Assembly (NCBI RefSeq): GCF_022627325.1
Contig: NZ_JAETZZ010000001.1
Coordinates: forward strand, 434,001 to 498,000
From: Pseudomonas putida
Lineage (GTDB): Bacteria; Pseudomonadota; Gammaproteobacteria; Pseudomonadales; Pseudomonadaceae
DNA: 64,000 bases
Reading direction: 5' to 3'
The position numbers and the translations under genes were made by a program. Positions within the stretch are counted from its first letter, which is position 1; the number at the start of each line of letters is the position of its first letter. The notes under the pieces were generated by a model, which saw only the letters and a list, made by a program, of their open reading frames with translations, did not search any database and was not told the DNA's origin. Positions 30,478 to 38,363 of this stretch are shown here, in pieces.

Positions 30478-30503
30478 TAAAAAAACCACCTCGAAAGGTG
30501 GTC
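30478..30503 (-). terminator. Intrinsic terminator of yggL
   Basis: On the minus strand ACCACCT/AGGTGGT form a 7-bp stem with a CGAA-type tetraloop followed by a run of seven T. A second hairpin, CCGCAGT/ACTGCGG at about 30514-30532, lies nearer the stop codon. Confidence 0.8.
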
Positions 30504-30542
30504 TTTTGACAACCCGCAGTTAGTCACTGCGGCTCAGCGCGA

Positions 30543-30887
30543 TCACTTAGCTGCGTTGATCGGCTTTTCTGGGTACCAGGCGTCGAGCAATGGGCTGACT
30601 TCAACCTTGGTCACTTCGCTACGGCCTTTGAGCCATGCTTCGACAGCTGCGCGTTGCTCTTCGGTAACCGAGCCGCGTTCAGCTTTGCAAACCAGGCCGA
30701 AATCATCGCCGCCGACATAATCCAGGCCGTTGGCGTCCATGGCTTCGGTCAGGAAGTCATCGAGGAATGCATCGACTGCCTCATCATCCAGATCTTCCTT
30801 AAATTCCAGGTTCAGCTCAAAGCCCAATTCCTGAAACTCGTCCACACAAAGCTTTTTGCGAAGACGACGGGAGCGGTTAGTGGCCAT
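30543..30887 (-). CDS. yggL: YggL (DUF469) family protein, intact copy
   Basis: The 114-residue protein has the DUF469/YggL layout: a basic N-terminus (NRSRRLRKKLCVDEFQELGF), an acidic middle (EDLDDEAVDAFLDDF) and a C-terminal YPEKPINAAK. YggL has been linked to the ribosome in gamma-proteobacteria. ATG 30887 is used with AGAGGA upstream. The gene is inverted relative to the stub at 30220 and differs from it at most third codon positions, so it is a diverged second copy and not a recent duplication. It carries its own terminator. Confidence 0.88.
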   Translation of the reverse strand: MATNRSRRLRKKLCVDEFQELGFELNLEFKEDLDDEAVDAFLDDFLTEAMDANGLDYVGGDDFGLVCKAERGSVTEEQRAAVEAWLKGRSEVTKVEVSPLLDAWYPEKPINAAK

Positions 30888-31176
30888 CAAAAAATCCTCT
30901 AAGTAATTACGGCGCGCAGTCTATCAGCTAACACGTTCGAATGCCTGCTTTGTCCGATCAGTCGAGGTGTCAAGGCTGCCTCCAGGCACACAGGGCCTAG
31001 AGCCCCCACGCCTCGGAGGGCCATCACCTTCATAGACCAGTCAATTGTGGTCACCTTTTTTGCAGTGATGATCAACCCCGGCTAAGGAAAACGCCCCGCA
31101 GACCTCCGTTGCGCTGGCGTCAAATCGAAACTGTTTTAGTCAGCGACCCCAAAGGTCAAACCTACAGGCACAAGAA

Positions 31177-31194
31177 AATCGTAGCGCTACGATT
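31177..31194. promoter_or_regulatory. LacI-type operator 1a, aldolase operon
   Basis: AATCGTAGCGCTACGATT is a perfect 18-bp palindrome with a central CG, the usual LacI/GalR-family arrangement. It covers the expected -35 position of the promoter whose -10-like TACGCT starts at 31205. Confidence 0.88.
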
Positions 31195-31210
31195 GTGAAG
31201 GGAGTACGCT
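31182..31210 (+). promoter_or_regulatory. Putative promoter of the aldolase operon
   Basis: TAGCGC, a 17-bp spacer, then TACGCT at 31205-31210. The hexamers are weak, but the same arrangement occurs at the same distance from the operator in the other two island promoters. Confidence 0.5.
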
Positions 31211-31219
31211 CTTTGGGAA

Positions 31220-31237
31220 AATCGTAGCGCTGCGATT
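31220..31237. promoter_or_regulatory. LacI-type operator 1b, aldolase operon
   Basis: AATCGTAGCGCTGCGATT matches the palindrome except for one base. Its centre is 43 bp from operator 1a, placing it just downstream of the -10-like element, where binding would block transcription. Confidence 0.85.
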
Positions 31238-31279
31238 TTGCTTCGCGGCGCACGGCTGATCAACCCTCAGGAGGTCGCC

Positions 31280-32083
31280 ATGTCCACCGCTATCACGCCA
31301 CCCACCTTCTCAAATTTGTTGAAGCGCCAATCTGCGCCGCTCGGTACCTGGCTCATGTCTGCATCGGCCAGTACGGCAGAGGCGCTGGGTTACGCAGGCT
31401 TCGACTGGCTGCTTGTGGACATGGAACACGTACCGATCGAATTCCGCGATCTTTGGCACATCTTGCAGGCCATCCAGTGCAGCGGTGCGCAGCCGATCGT
31501 GAGAGTGGCCGCCAATGATCCAGTGCTACTGAAGCGCGCACTGGACCTGGGTTCGACCAATGTGATGGTGCCGTTCGTGGAAAATGCCGAGCAGGCCAAG
31601 GCTGCGGTCAGTGCCGTGAAGTACCCGCCCATGGGTACCCGTGGATTTGCCGCCGTGCATCGGGCCAGTCGCTACGGAACCTGGAAGGGCTACGGTCAGC
31701 AGGCTAATGACTCGGTGTGTTGCATCCTACAGATCGAAACCGCGACTGCACTGGCCAACCTTGAGGAAATCGCGGCCGTGCCGGGAGTCGATGCGCTGTT
31801 CCTTGGCCCGGGTGACTTGTCCAGTGTCTGTGGCCATATCGGCAATCCGGCGCACCCTGAAATCCAGGCCATGATCAGCGACGCGATCGCGCGCTGCAAA
31901 GCTATCGGCATGCCTCTCGGCATTGTCGGCGGCACGCCGGAACTGGTTGGTAGCTACTTGGAGCAAGGTTATGCCTTCGCCGCCGTGGCCTCGGACATGG
32001 CGATGATGATGAGCAAGGCCAACGAACTGCTGGTGGCCTTGAAAGGCCGTCAGGCGCCTGAAGCGGTAGCGACGGCCTACTGA
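31280..32083 (+). CDS. HpcH/HpaI-family aldolase, probable KDSG aldolase
   Basis: The 267-residue class II aldolase belongs to the HpcH/HpaI (2-keto-3-deoxy acid) family. Visible residues are the base in DMEHVPIEF, Arg in PIVRV, the metal ligands Glu in LQIETA and Asp in LGPGDLS. Such enzymes split 2-keto-3-deoxy acids to pyruvate and an aldehyde. In this island the expected substrate is 2-keto-3,6-dideoxy-6-sulfogluconate (KDSG), giving pyruvate and 3-sulfolactaldehyde. AGGAGG lies upstream of ATG 31280. It heads the operon aldolase-MFS-hydroxyacid dehydrogenase-TauE under operators 1a/1b. Family is certain; substrate is inferred from context. Confidence 0.85.
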   Translation: MSTAITPPTFSNLLKRQSAPLGTWLMSASASTAEALGYAGFDWLLVDMEHVPIEFRDLWHILQAIQCSGAQPIVRVAANDPVLLKRALDLGSTNVMVPFVENAEQAKAAVSAVKYPPMGTRGFAAVHRASRYGTWKGYGQQANDSVCCILQIETATALANLEEIAAVPGVDALFLGPGDLSSVCGHIGNPAHPEIQAMISDAIARCKAIGMPLGIVGGTPELVGSYLEQGYAFAAVASDMAMMMSKANELLVALKGRQAPEAVATAY

Positions 32084-32187
32084 CCGATTCCGCTGCGCTG
32101 AACAAAGGCTACCCCACAAACCGGTAGCAATTGAGCATCCCTACAAGAACAACAATCCGGCGCCATTGTGCGCTGGAAGGAGTCTCG

Positions 32188-33585
32188 ATGAACCAAGCAC
32201 CTGTCTCCGGCCGCATCGCGGCCAGCGCCGCTGCTGCCGTTGCACCTTCACGCACGCGCTACTGGATCATTCTCATCCTGTTCCTCGTCTCGACGCTGAA
32301 CTATGGCGACCGGGGCATCCTGTCCATTACCGGCTCCGCTATCCAAGGTGAGTTCGCTCTCAGCCCTGTTCAAATGGGCTGGATCTTCTCGGCGTTCGCC
32401 TGGGCCTATGTGCTAGGCCAGTTGCCAGGTGGCTGGCTGCTGGACCGCTATGGCTCCAAGCGCACCTATGCCGTCAGCATTTTCTGCTGGTCGCTTCTGA
32501 CCCTGGTCCAGGCGTTCAACGGCGGCTCCAACGTCAGCCTGGTGGTCACGGCATTTTTTGCCTTGCGCTTCCTGGTTGGTCTGGCTGAAGCGCCGGCGGC
32601 GCCGGGCAACAGCCGGATGGTCGCCTCGTGGTTCCCGGCCAGTGAGCGGGGCACGGCATCCTCAATCTTCAACTCCGGGCAGTACTTCGCGATCGTGCTG
32701 TTCGCGCCAGTCAGTGGCTGGCTGATCCACGCTTACGGTTGGCGCTCGGTTTACCTGATGATGGGCGTGTTGGGGTTCATCATGACTTGGGTCTGGGTAC
32801 GCAGAGTGCATTCGCCGCTGGAGCACCCGCGCATCAATCAGGCCGAACTGGCCTACTTGCGTGAAGGCGGTGCGGTGGTCGATATGGATGCCAACCTTGG
32901 CAAGCAGCGCAAAACCGACGACGCCTTGAAACTGCCGGCGATTCTCAAGGGTTTGTTGAGCAGCCGGATGATGGTGGGGATCTATATCGGTCACTACTGC
33001 TTCTCTACGATTACCTATTTCTTCACTACCTGGTTCCCGATCTACTTGGTGCAGGAGCGCGGGATGTCGATTCTCCAGGCCGGCTTCCTGGCCTCGATCC
33101 CGGCGATCTGTGGCTTTGTCGGCAACCTGCTGGGCGGGCTCTGCTCCGACGGCATCATGCGCAAGACCGGCTCGCTGAGCCTGGCGCGCAAGGTACCGAT
33201 CATCGTCGGGTTGCTGGCCTCCACCAGCATGATCATCTGCAACTACGTGTCCTTACCCTGGATGGTCATCGCGATCATGGCGTTTGCCTTCTTCGGCAAG
33301 GGCTTCGCATCACTGGGCTGGGCGGTCATGGCCGATGCCGCACCCCGGCAGGCCGGAGGGGTGACGGCTGGGCTGTTCAACACGTTCGGCAACATCGGTG
33401 GCATCACCACTCCCATCATCATTGGCTTCATCGTGCAGGCCACCGGCTCCTTCAACATGGCACTGGTGTTCGTCGCGGCCAATGCACTGCTGGCGATGTT
33501 CAGCTACCTGGTGGTGGTCGGCCCGTTGCGCCGTCTTGAACTGACTCCGACAACACCTGACAAGAGAGAGACTCGCGATGTCTAA
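32188..33585 (+). CDS. MFS transporter, anion:cation symporter type
   Basis: The 465-residue carrier has about 12 membrane helices, with the ACS-family features STLNYGDRGILS in helix 1, PGGWLLDRYGSKR in loop 2-3 and RFLVGLAEAPAAPGNSRMVASWFP in helices 4-5. Relatives carry sugar acids, hexuronates and other organic anions with protons. GGAAGGA precedes ATG 32188. The next gene overlaps it by 8 bases, so the two are coupled. Substrate candidates are sulfoquinovose, its glyceryl glycoside, sulfogluconate or sulfolactate; the sequence does not decide direction. Confidence 0.85.
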   Translation: MNQAPVSGRIAASAAAAVAPSRTRYWIILILFLVSTLNYGDRGILSITGSAIQGEFALSPVQMGWIFSAFAWAYVLGQLPGGWLLDRYGSKRTYAVSIFCWSLLTLVQAFNGGSNVSLVVTAFFALRFLVGLAEAPAAPGNSRMVASWFPASERGTASSIFNSGQYFAIVLFAPVSGWLIHAYGWRSVYLMMGVLGFIMTWVWVRRVHSPLEHPRINQAELAYLREGGAVVDMDANLGKQRKTDDALKLPAILKGLLSSRMMVGIYIGHYCFSTITYFFTTWFPIYLVQERGMSILQAGFLASIPAICGFVGNLLGGLCSDGIMRKTGSLSLARKVPIIVGLLASTSMIICNYVSLPWMVIAIMAFAFFGKGFASLGWAVMADAAPRQAGGVTAGLFNTFGNIGGITTPIIIGFIVQATGSFNMALVFVAANALLAMFSYLVVVGPLRRLELTPTTPDKRETRDV

Positions 33586-34537
33586 CACGAAACCGCTGGT
33601 TCTGAGCGTCGGGCCCCTGCTGCCTGCCTTGCAATTACACCTTGAACAACACTATCGGCTGCTAGAGCTGTGGCGCTGCGATTCGCCTGCCGCGCTACTG
33701 GCCGAGCAGGGCGCGGATGTTCAAGCGTTGGTGACCACGGGCGTGCACGGGGCCAGCGCAAACCTCATCGAGCAGTTACCTGCCTTGCGCGCCATTGTCT
33801 GTTTCGGTGTGGGAACCGACGCCGTCGACCTGAAAACAGCCCGCGCCCGGGGTATTCAAGTCAGCAACACGCCGGATGTGCTCAACGATTGCGTGGCCGA
33901 TGCCGCCATGGCCCTGCTGCTTGCAGTCGCCCGGCAAGTAGTGGTGGCTGACCGTTTCGTCAGGGCCGGGCGTTGGGGCGCAGAGCGCTTTGGCTTGACC
34001 ACCGCGCTGGGTGGCAAGACGTGCGGTATCCTCGGCATGGGGCCGATCGGCCAGGCGATTGCCCGGCGTGCCAGCGCGTTCGGCATGCAGGTCATCTATT
34101 CGAGCCGCACGCCAAAGCCGCAGTTGGCATACACCTACCATGAGTCGTTGCTGACGCTGGCCGAACGCAGTGATTTCCTGGTGCTGGCGGTGCCCGGTGG
34201 CAGCGCTACCGACGGGCTGGTCAATCAGCCGGTGCTGGAGGCGCTGGGCGCCAACGGGGTGCTGGTCAACGTGGCGCGTGGCTCGGTGGTGGATCAGCCC
34301 GCGCTGACCGAGGCGCTGATCAATGGCCGGCTTGCTGGGGCAGCACTGGACGTGTTCGCGGACGAACCGCACGTGCCTGCTGCCTTGCGTGAACTGGATA
34401 CGGTCGTGTTGTCGCCACATGTGGCAAGTGGCACGAAGGAAACGCGTCAGGCCATGGCCGATAGGGTGCTTGCCAACCTGGCAGCGCTGTTTGCCACCGG
34501 GTTGGTGCTGCACCCGGTGCGCGAGGGCGCGCACTGA
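33578..34537 (+). CDS. D-isomer-specific 2-hydroxyacid dehydrogenase
   Basis: The 319-residue enzyme has the GMGPIG nucleotide-binding motif near residue 154 and the catalytic Arg (VNVARGSVVD), Glu (DVFADEPHVP) and His (LSPHVASGT). The second beta strand ends SSRTPK with no acidic residue, which suggests NADPH rather than NADH. It most resembles glyoxylate/hydroxypyruvate reductases. It overlaps the MFS gene by 8 bases and the TauE gene by 1. The canonical sulfo-ED route needs no such enzyme; reduction of sulfopyruvate or oxidation of sulfolactate is a possible side job, not shown. Confidence 0.85.
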   Translation: MSNTKPLVLSVGPLLPALQLHLEQHYRLLELWRCDSPAALLAEQGADVQALVTTGVHGASANLIEQLPALRAIVCFGVGTDAVDLKTARARGIQVSNTPDVLNDCVADAAMALLLAVARQVVVADRFVRAGRWGAERFGLTTALGGKTCGILGMGPIGQAIARRASAFGMQVIYSSRTPKPQLAYTYHESLLTLAERSDFLVLAVPGGSATDGLVNQPVLEALGANGVLVNVARGSVVDQPALTEALINGRLAGAALDVFADEPHVPAALRELDTVVLSPHVASGTKETRQAMADRVLANLAALFATGLVLHPVREGAH

Positions 34538-35289
34538 TGGAGCTATGGCAGCATCTTGGCTTCATGCTGTGTGTCGTCGTCGCCACCTTCGCCCAGAACG
34601 CCACGGGCTTTGCGTTCGGCCTGTTGTTGCTAGGGCTGACCGGCATGTTGGGCCTGGCGCCCATGGAAACCGTGGCGAACGTAAGCTCGATCCTGACGCT
34701 GGCCAACGCGCTGGTCATGGTGCGCAAGTGGCCGGGACTGCCGCGCCAGCTGGTACTGCTGGTGCTGGCCTGCAGTCTGGCGGGTGTCGTGGGGGGCGTG
34801 CAGTTGCTGTCATTGCTAGGCACGCATGAGCGGGCCCTGCTGGAGATCACCCTCGGCATCACCATCATCGTATGCAGCTTCATGCTGGTCCTGCAATCCC
34901 AAGGGCGACAGCAGATGTCGGGCCGGTTCGGTTTCGCCTTTTTCGCCAGTATTTCCGGCGTGATGGGCGGCCTGTTTTCCAGCGCTGGGCCGCCTTTGGT
35001 CTACCAGCTGTATCGCCAACCACTGGCTGTGCAGGTCATCCGCGACACGCTGATCGTGGTGTTCGCGGTCAATGCGCTGATGCGCCTGAGCGTGGTGGTA
35101 GCGACACACCGATTCGAGCTGCAGGCAGGCTACCTCTCGCTGGAGGCATTACCAATCGTGTTCCTGCTGACATGGTGGATGCGACGACACCCGCTGGCCA
35201 TTTCACCGCGGGTGCTGCGTCTGGCGGTATTTGGTCTGTTGCTGCTGGCCGGTGCGAGCCTGATCGCCAAGGTGCTGGCTGCCGCTTAG
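34537..35289 (+). CDS. TauE/SafE family membrane exporter
   Basis: The 250-residue protein has about eight hydrophobic helices and the internal two-fold repeat of the TauE/SafE (DUF81) family, including QNATGFAFGLLLLGLTG and GVMGGLFSSAGPPLVYQLY. Family members are proposed to export sulfite, sulfoacetate or other organosulfonates. Its start codon overlaps the stop of the dehydrogenase gene. In this island 3-sulfolactate export is the natural assignment, by analogy with sulfo-ED clusters. Confidence 0.85.
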   Translation: MELWQHLGFMLCVVVATFAQNATGFAFGLLLLGLTGMLGLAPMETVANVSSILTLANALVMVRKWPGLPRQLVLLVLACSLAGVVGGVQLLSLLGTHERALLEITLGITIIVCSFMLVLQSQGRQQMSGRFGFAFFASISGVMGGLFSSAGPPLVYQLYRQPLAVQVIRDTLIVVFAVNALMRLSVVVATHRFELQAGYLSLEALPIVFLLTWWMRRHPLAISPRVLRLAVFGLLLLAGASLIAKVLAAA

Positions 35290-35305
35290 TCTGGCCGGCG
35301 GTGCT

Positions 35306-35330
35306 GCGTGCGCCTCTTACTGGCGCACGC
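35306..35330. terminator. Hairpin between convergent tauE-like and lacI-type genes
   Basis: GCGTGCGCC and GGCGCACGC form a perfect 9-bp stem with loop TCTTACT. It overlaps the last codons of the repressor gene. No strong T run follows. Confidence 0.55.
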
Positions 35331-36378
35331 TGCTCTCGCGTACGACGAGCTCGAAGCCCAAGTCGACGACCTGGGGCTGATCGGGCAGGGTGCCGGCCTC
35401 GATCCAGCTCAACAGCCGGGTGGCGACGGTCCGCCCGATTTCGGCAGGGTAGGGGCGCACGGTGGTCAGGCGCGGTGCACTGAGCTTGCTCAATGGCAGG
35501 TCGCCAAAGCCGGCGATTGCCAACTGATCCGGCACGGCAATGCCGCGGCGCTGCGCTTCAAACAAGGCAGCGATGGCCAGTACATCGTTCGAACAGCACA
35601 GACCTTGTGGCCCGTCGCCGTGACGGGCAATTTCATCGAACACCTCGCTGAGTTCGGCTTGCGACGTGTTTTGCTCCAGCGCGATCACCTGTGCGCTCTG
35701 CCCCTTGCCAGCCAGCCAGGCACTGAACCCTTCAGCGCGCTGGCGGGCGCGGTGGTCGAGGTGCATGCGGGTGCCGACATAGACGAAGCGCTCCAGCCCC
35801 TGCGCGTACAAGTGCTCGGCCAGGGCTGCACCGACGGCTTCGTGGTAGAAGCCGACCTGCAAATGGAACGGGTCGTTACCCAGCTCCCACATCTGCGCCA
35901 CGGGAATACCGGTGGCTTCGAGTAGTGGGCGGGCGGCGGTGTGATCGCTGCCGGTAACGACCAAAGCTGCCGGTGACCAGGACAGGTGTGCGCGCAGTAA
36001 CTCCAGCTCACGTTGCGTGTCGTAGTCGCTGTTGCTTATCAACAACTGGTAACCACGACTTTCGAAGACTTCTTGCATGGCTTGCAAGGTTTCCGAGAAG
36101 AAGGCGTTGATCATCGACGGCACGATCACTGCGACTGCGCGGCTGTGGTTACCGGCCAGCGCGCCGGCTAGGCGATTGATGGTGTAGCCAGTGTCGGCGA
36201 TGGCTTTACGGATGCGTTCAGCACGCTTGCTGGATACCGAATCCGGGTCGCGCAGGAACAGCGATACCGTGCTGGGGGAGACCTTGGCCTGTTCAGCAAC
36301 CACGCCCATGGTTACCCGGTTGATCCGGGGGCGGCGTGCCGCGCCGTTGCTGATTTCGCTGTCTGATCTGTCGCTCAT
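35317..36378 (-). CDS. LacI/GalR-family repressor of the island
   Basis: The 353-residue regulator has an N-terminal helix-turn-helix (VTMGVVAEQAKVSPSTVSLF, about residues 22-42), the hinge helix (INRLAGALAG) and a periplasmic-binding-protein-like effector domain to the C-terminus. It resembles gluconate-type repressors of the family. ATG 36378 has GAGGTGG upstream; the frame extends to 36438. It is divergent from the symporter gene, and operators 2a/2b lie in the gap, so it probably represses itself as well. A sugar-sulfonate intermediate is the likely inducer (inference). Confidence 0.9.
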   Translation of the reverse strand: MSDRSDSEISNGAARRPRINRVTMGVVAEQAKVSPSTVSLFLRDPDSVSSKRAERIRKAIADTGYTINRLAGALAGNHSRAVAVIVPSMINAFFSETLQAMQEVFESRGYQLLISNSDYDTQRELELLRAHLSWSPAALVVTGSDHTAARPLLEATGIPVAQMWELGNDPFHLQVGFYHEAVGAALAEHLYAQGLERFVYVGTRMHLDHRARQRAEGFSAWLAGKGQSAQVIALEQNTSQAELSEVFDEIARHGDGPQGLCCSNDVLAIAALFEAQRRGIAVPDQLAIAGFGDLPLSKLSAPRLTTVRPYPAEIGRTVATRLLSWIEAGTLPDQPQVVDLGFELVVRESSVRQ

Positions 36379-36499
36379 CGCCACCTCATTTTTCGAAGGC
36401 AAAAGCATGCGAGCCTGACGGGGCCAAGTCAATCTCAAAAGCGTATCGCTGGGGTGCTTCCCTGTTCGTTTTCGAAAATCAGTGTGTCATTTCGAAGAA

Positions 36500-36517
36500 A
36501 ATCGTAGCGCTACGATT
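36500..36517. promoter_or_regulatory. LacI-type operator 2a, symporter operon
   Basis: AATCGTAGCGCTACGATT, identical to operator 1a. Its centre is 19.5 bases before the -10-like TAAGCT at 36528, the same distance as in the other two promoters. Confidence 0.88.
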
Positions 36518-36533
36518 TCGCCTGCGATAAGCT
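36505..36533 (+). promoter_or_regulatory. Putative promoter of the symporter-SQase operon
   Basis: TAGCGC, a 17-bp spacer, then TAAGCT at 36528-36533, overlapped at its upstream end by operator 2a. Confidence 0.5.
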
Positions 36534-36543
36534 CGCCGGGTAA

Positions 36544-36561
36544 TTTTGCAGCGCTGCGATT
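36544..36561. promoter_or_regulatory. LacI-type operator 2b, degenerate
   Basis: TTTTGCAGCGCTGCGATT: the right half fits the consensus, the left half departs from it at several bases. Its centre is 44 bp from operator 2a. Confidence 0.7.
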
Positions 36562-36608
36562 TTGCCGTTGCAACGCTGCCCAACCCGCGTTGGAGAACAA
36601 ATATAAAA

Positions 36609-38363
36609 ATGAGCACATCCCTTTTTACCTTCCTAAGCATGCTGTTTTTCACTGTCCTGGTTGCAGTGATCTCCTATCGGTTTACCCGCCAGGCCAAGGA
36701 CGTTGGCGCCCATGGTTACTTCATGGCTAGCGGCGGTTTGAATGGCTGGTTCATCGCCGGATCGATGATGCTGACCAACCTGTCGATCGACCAGCTGGTG
36801 GGCCTCAACGGTGATTCGTACGCCCATAACCTCAGTTCCATGGCCTGGGAGGCGACTGCGGCCGTTTCGACCATCGCCTTGGCCCTGTTTTTCCTGCCGC
36901 GCTACCTGCGCGGTGGTTTCTCGACCCTGCCGGAATTTATCGAGAAACGTTATGACCGCAGCACGCGCCGGGTGGTCAGCGCGCTGATGGTTGCCACCTA
37001 TACCCTGGTGCTCAACCCTGCCTCGTTGTACCTGGGGGCGATCACCTTCAACCAGATCTTCGACCTGCAGGGCATCCTCGGCTGGTCTTATCCCGCCACC
37101 ATCAGCCTGCTGATTGTCGCCACCGGGGTGATCGGCGCCGCCTATGCGGTACTGGGCGGACTGCGGGCGGTGGCCGTGTCGGACACCATCAACGGCATCG
37201 GCCTGCTGGTGGTGGTGATCCTGATCCCGATTATCGGCCTGTGGACGCTGGGGCAGGGTGATGTGCTGTCCGGTGCCCAGACCCTGCTGCACGACAACCC
37301 GCAAAAACTCAACGCCATCGGCGGCAGCGAAGACAAGGTGCCGTTTGGCGCCGTGTTCACCGGGATGATCTTCGCCAACCTGTTCTATTGGTGTACCAAC
37401 CAGGCCATCGTGCAGAAGAGCATGGCGGCCAAGAACCTGGCCGAGGGCCAGAAGGGCGTACTGCTGTCCGGTTGCCTGAAACTGCTGGTGCCGCTGGCCA
37501 TGCTGATGCCCGGGGTGATCGCCTGGCACCTGTTCCGCGACCAGCCCCTGGCCAACTCGGACCTGGCCTACCCGGCATTGGTCGCGGCGCTGATGCCCTG
37601 GTGGATGAAAGGCTTCTTCGTGGCGGTGATCTTCGGCACGGTGATGAGCCACTTCAACGCGATCATCAACGGCACGGCGACCTTGCTGACCTATGACTTC
37701 TACAAGTCGATCCGGCCCATGTCCTCGGACGAGGCACTGGTGCGTTTCGGCAAGCGTGTCAGCGTGATTGCGGCGTTGGTGTCGCTGATAGTCGCACCGA
37801 TGCTGATGTACACCCCAGAAGGCATCTATGCGGTCCTGCGCCGCTTCACCGGCTTCTTCAACATGCCGATCATCGCCATCATGCTGTTCGGCTTCTTCAG
37901 TGCCCGCGGCGGTGCAACGCCGGCCAAGCTCGTGCTCGGTCTGCATGCGGTTTGCTATGCGGTGCTGGTGCTGGGGTTGAAGATCGATGCCCGCCTGGGG
38001 ATCAGCTTCATCCATGTCATGGGCATCATGTTCGCGGTGGAGATGGCCTTGCTGGTGCTGCTGCGCAAACACTTCGACCGCGCCACTCCCTATGTCTCGC
38101 CCACCCCGGCACGCACAGTGGACCTGACGCCATGGCGGCATGCGGGTAGCTTCAGCGTGCTGCTGTTCGCCGCCCTGGTGTCTATCTACCTGACCTTTTC
38201 ACCGCTGGGTGTCGCCCGTGTCGGCGGGCCTGCCTGGTTCTACCTGCCGCTGCTGGCATTGACCTGGCTGCTCGCCTTCGGCGGCGTCGCGCTGTGCCGC
38301 CGCCGCTTTCGACTCCTGACTGTCACCCAAACGCTGCCTGACTACGAGATCAACCCACGATGA
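36609..38363 (+). CDS. Sodium:solute symporter (SSS family), probable sulfoquinovose importer
   Basis: The 584-residue inner-membrane protein has about 14 helices and the SSS/SGLT pattern: GYFMASGGLNGWFIAGSMM near residue 38, GGFSTLPEFIEKRY near 100 and the AYAVLGGLRAVAVSD signature near 180. Sugar transporters of the SGLT branch use it to couple uptake to sodium. GGAG lies 13 bases before ATG 36609, longer than ideal. It is the first gene of the operon that also encodes the sulfoquinovosidase, porin, mutarotase, lactonase and dehydrogenase, and its stop overlaps the next start by 4 bases. Confidence 0.88.
   Translation: MSTSLFTFLSMLFFTVLVAVISYRFTRQAKDVGAHGYFMASGGLNGWFIAGSMMLTNLSIDQLVGLNGDSYAHNLSSMAWEATAAVSTIALALFFLPRYLRGGFSTLPEFIEKRYDRSTRRVVSALMVATYTLVLNPASLYLGAITFNQIFDLQGILGWSYPATISLLIVATGVIGAAYAVLGGLRAVAVSDTINGIGLLVVVILIPIIGLWTLGQGDVLSGAQTLLHDNPQKLNAIGGSEDKVPFGAVFTGMIFANLFYWCTNQAIVQKSMAAKNLAEGQKGVLLSGCLKLLVPLAMLMPGVIAWHLFRDQPLANSDLAYPALVAALMPWWMKGFFVAVIFGTVMSHFNAIINGTATLLTYDFYKSIRPMSSDEALVRFGKRVSVIAALVSLIVAPMLMYTPEGIYAVLRRFTGFFNMPIIAIMLFGFFSARGGATPAKLVLGLHAVCYAVLVLGLKIDARLGISFIHVMGIMFAVEMALLVLLRKHFDRATPYVSPTPARTVDLTPWRHAGSFSVLLFAALVSIYLTFSPLGVARVGGPAWFYLPLLALTWLLAFGGVALCRRRFRLLTVTQTLPDYEINPR

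Larger units (their letters stand above)
30888..31279. other. 392-bp intergenic region, yggL leader and aldolase promoter
   Basis: The left part is the yggL 5' region. From about 30960 to 31170 I see no gene and no clear signal. The right part holds the paired operator and promoter of the aldolase operon, described separately. Confidence 0.6.
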
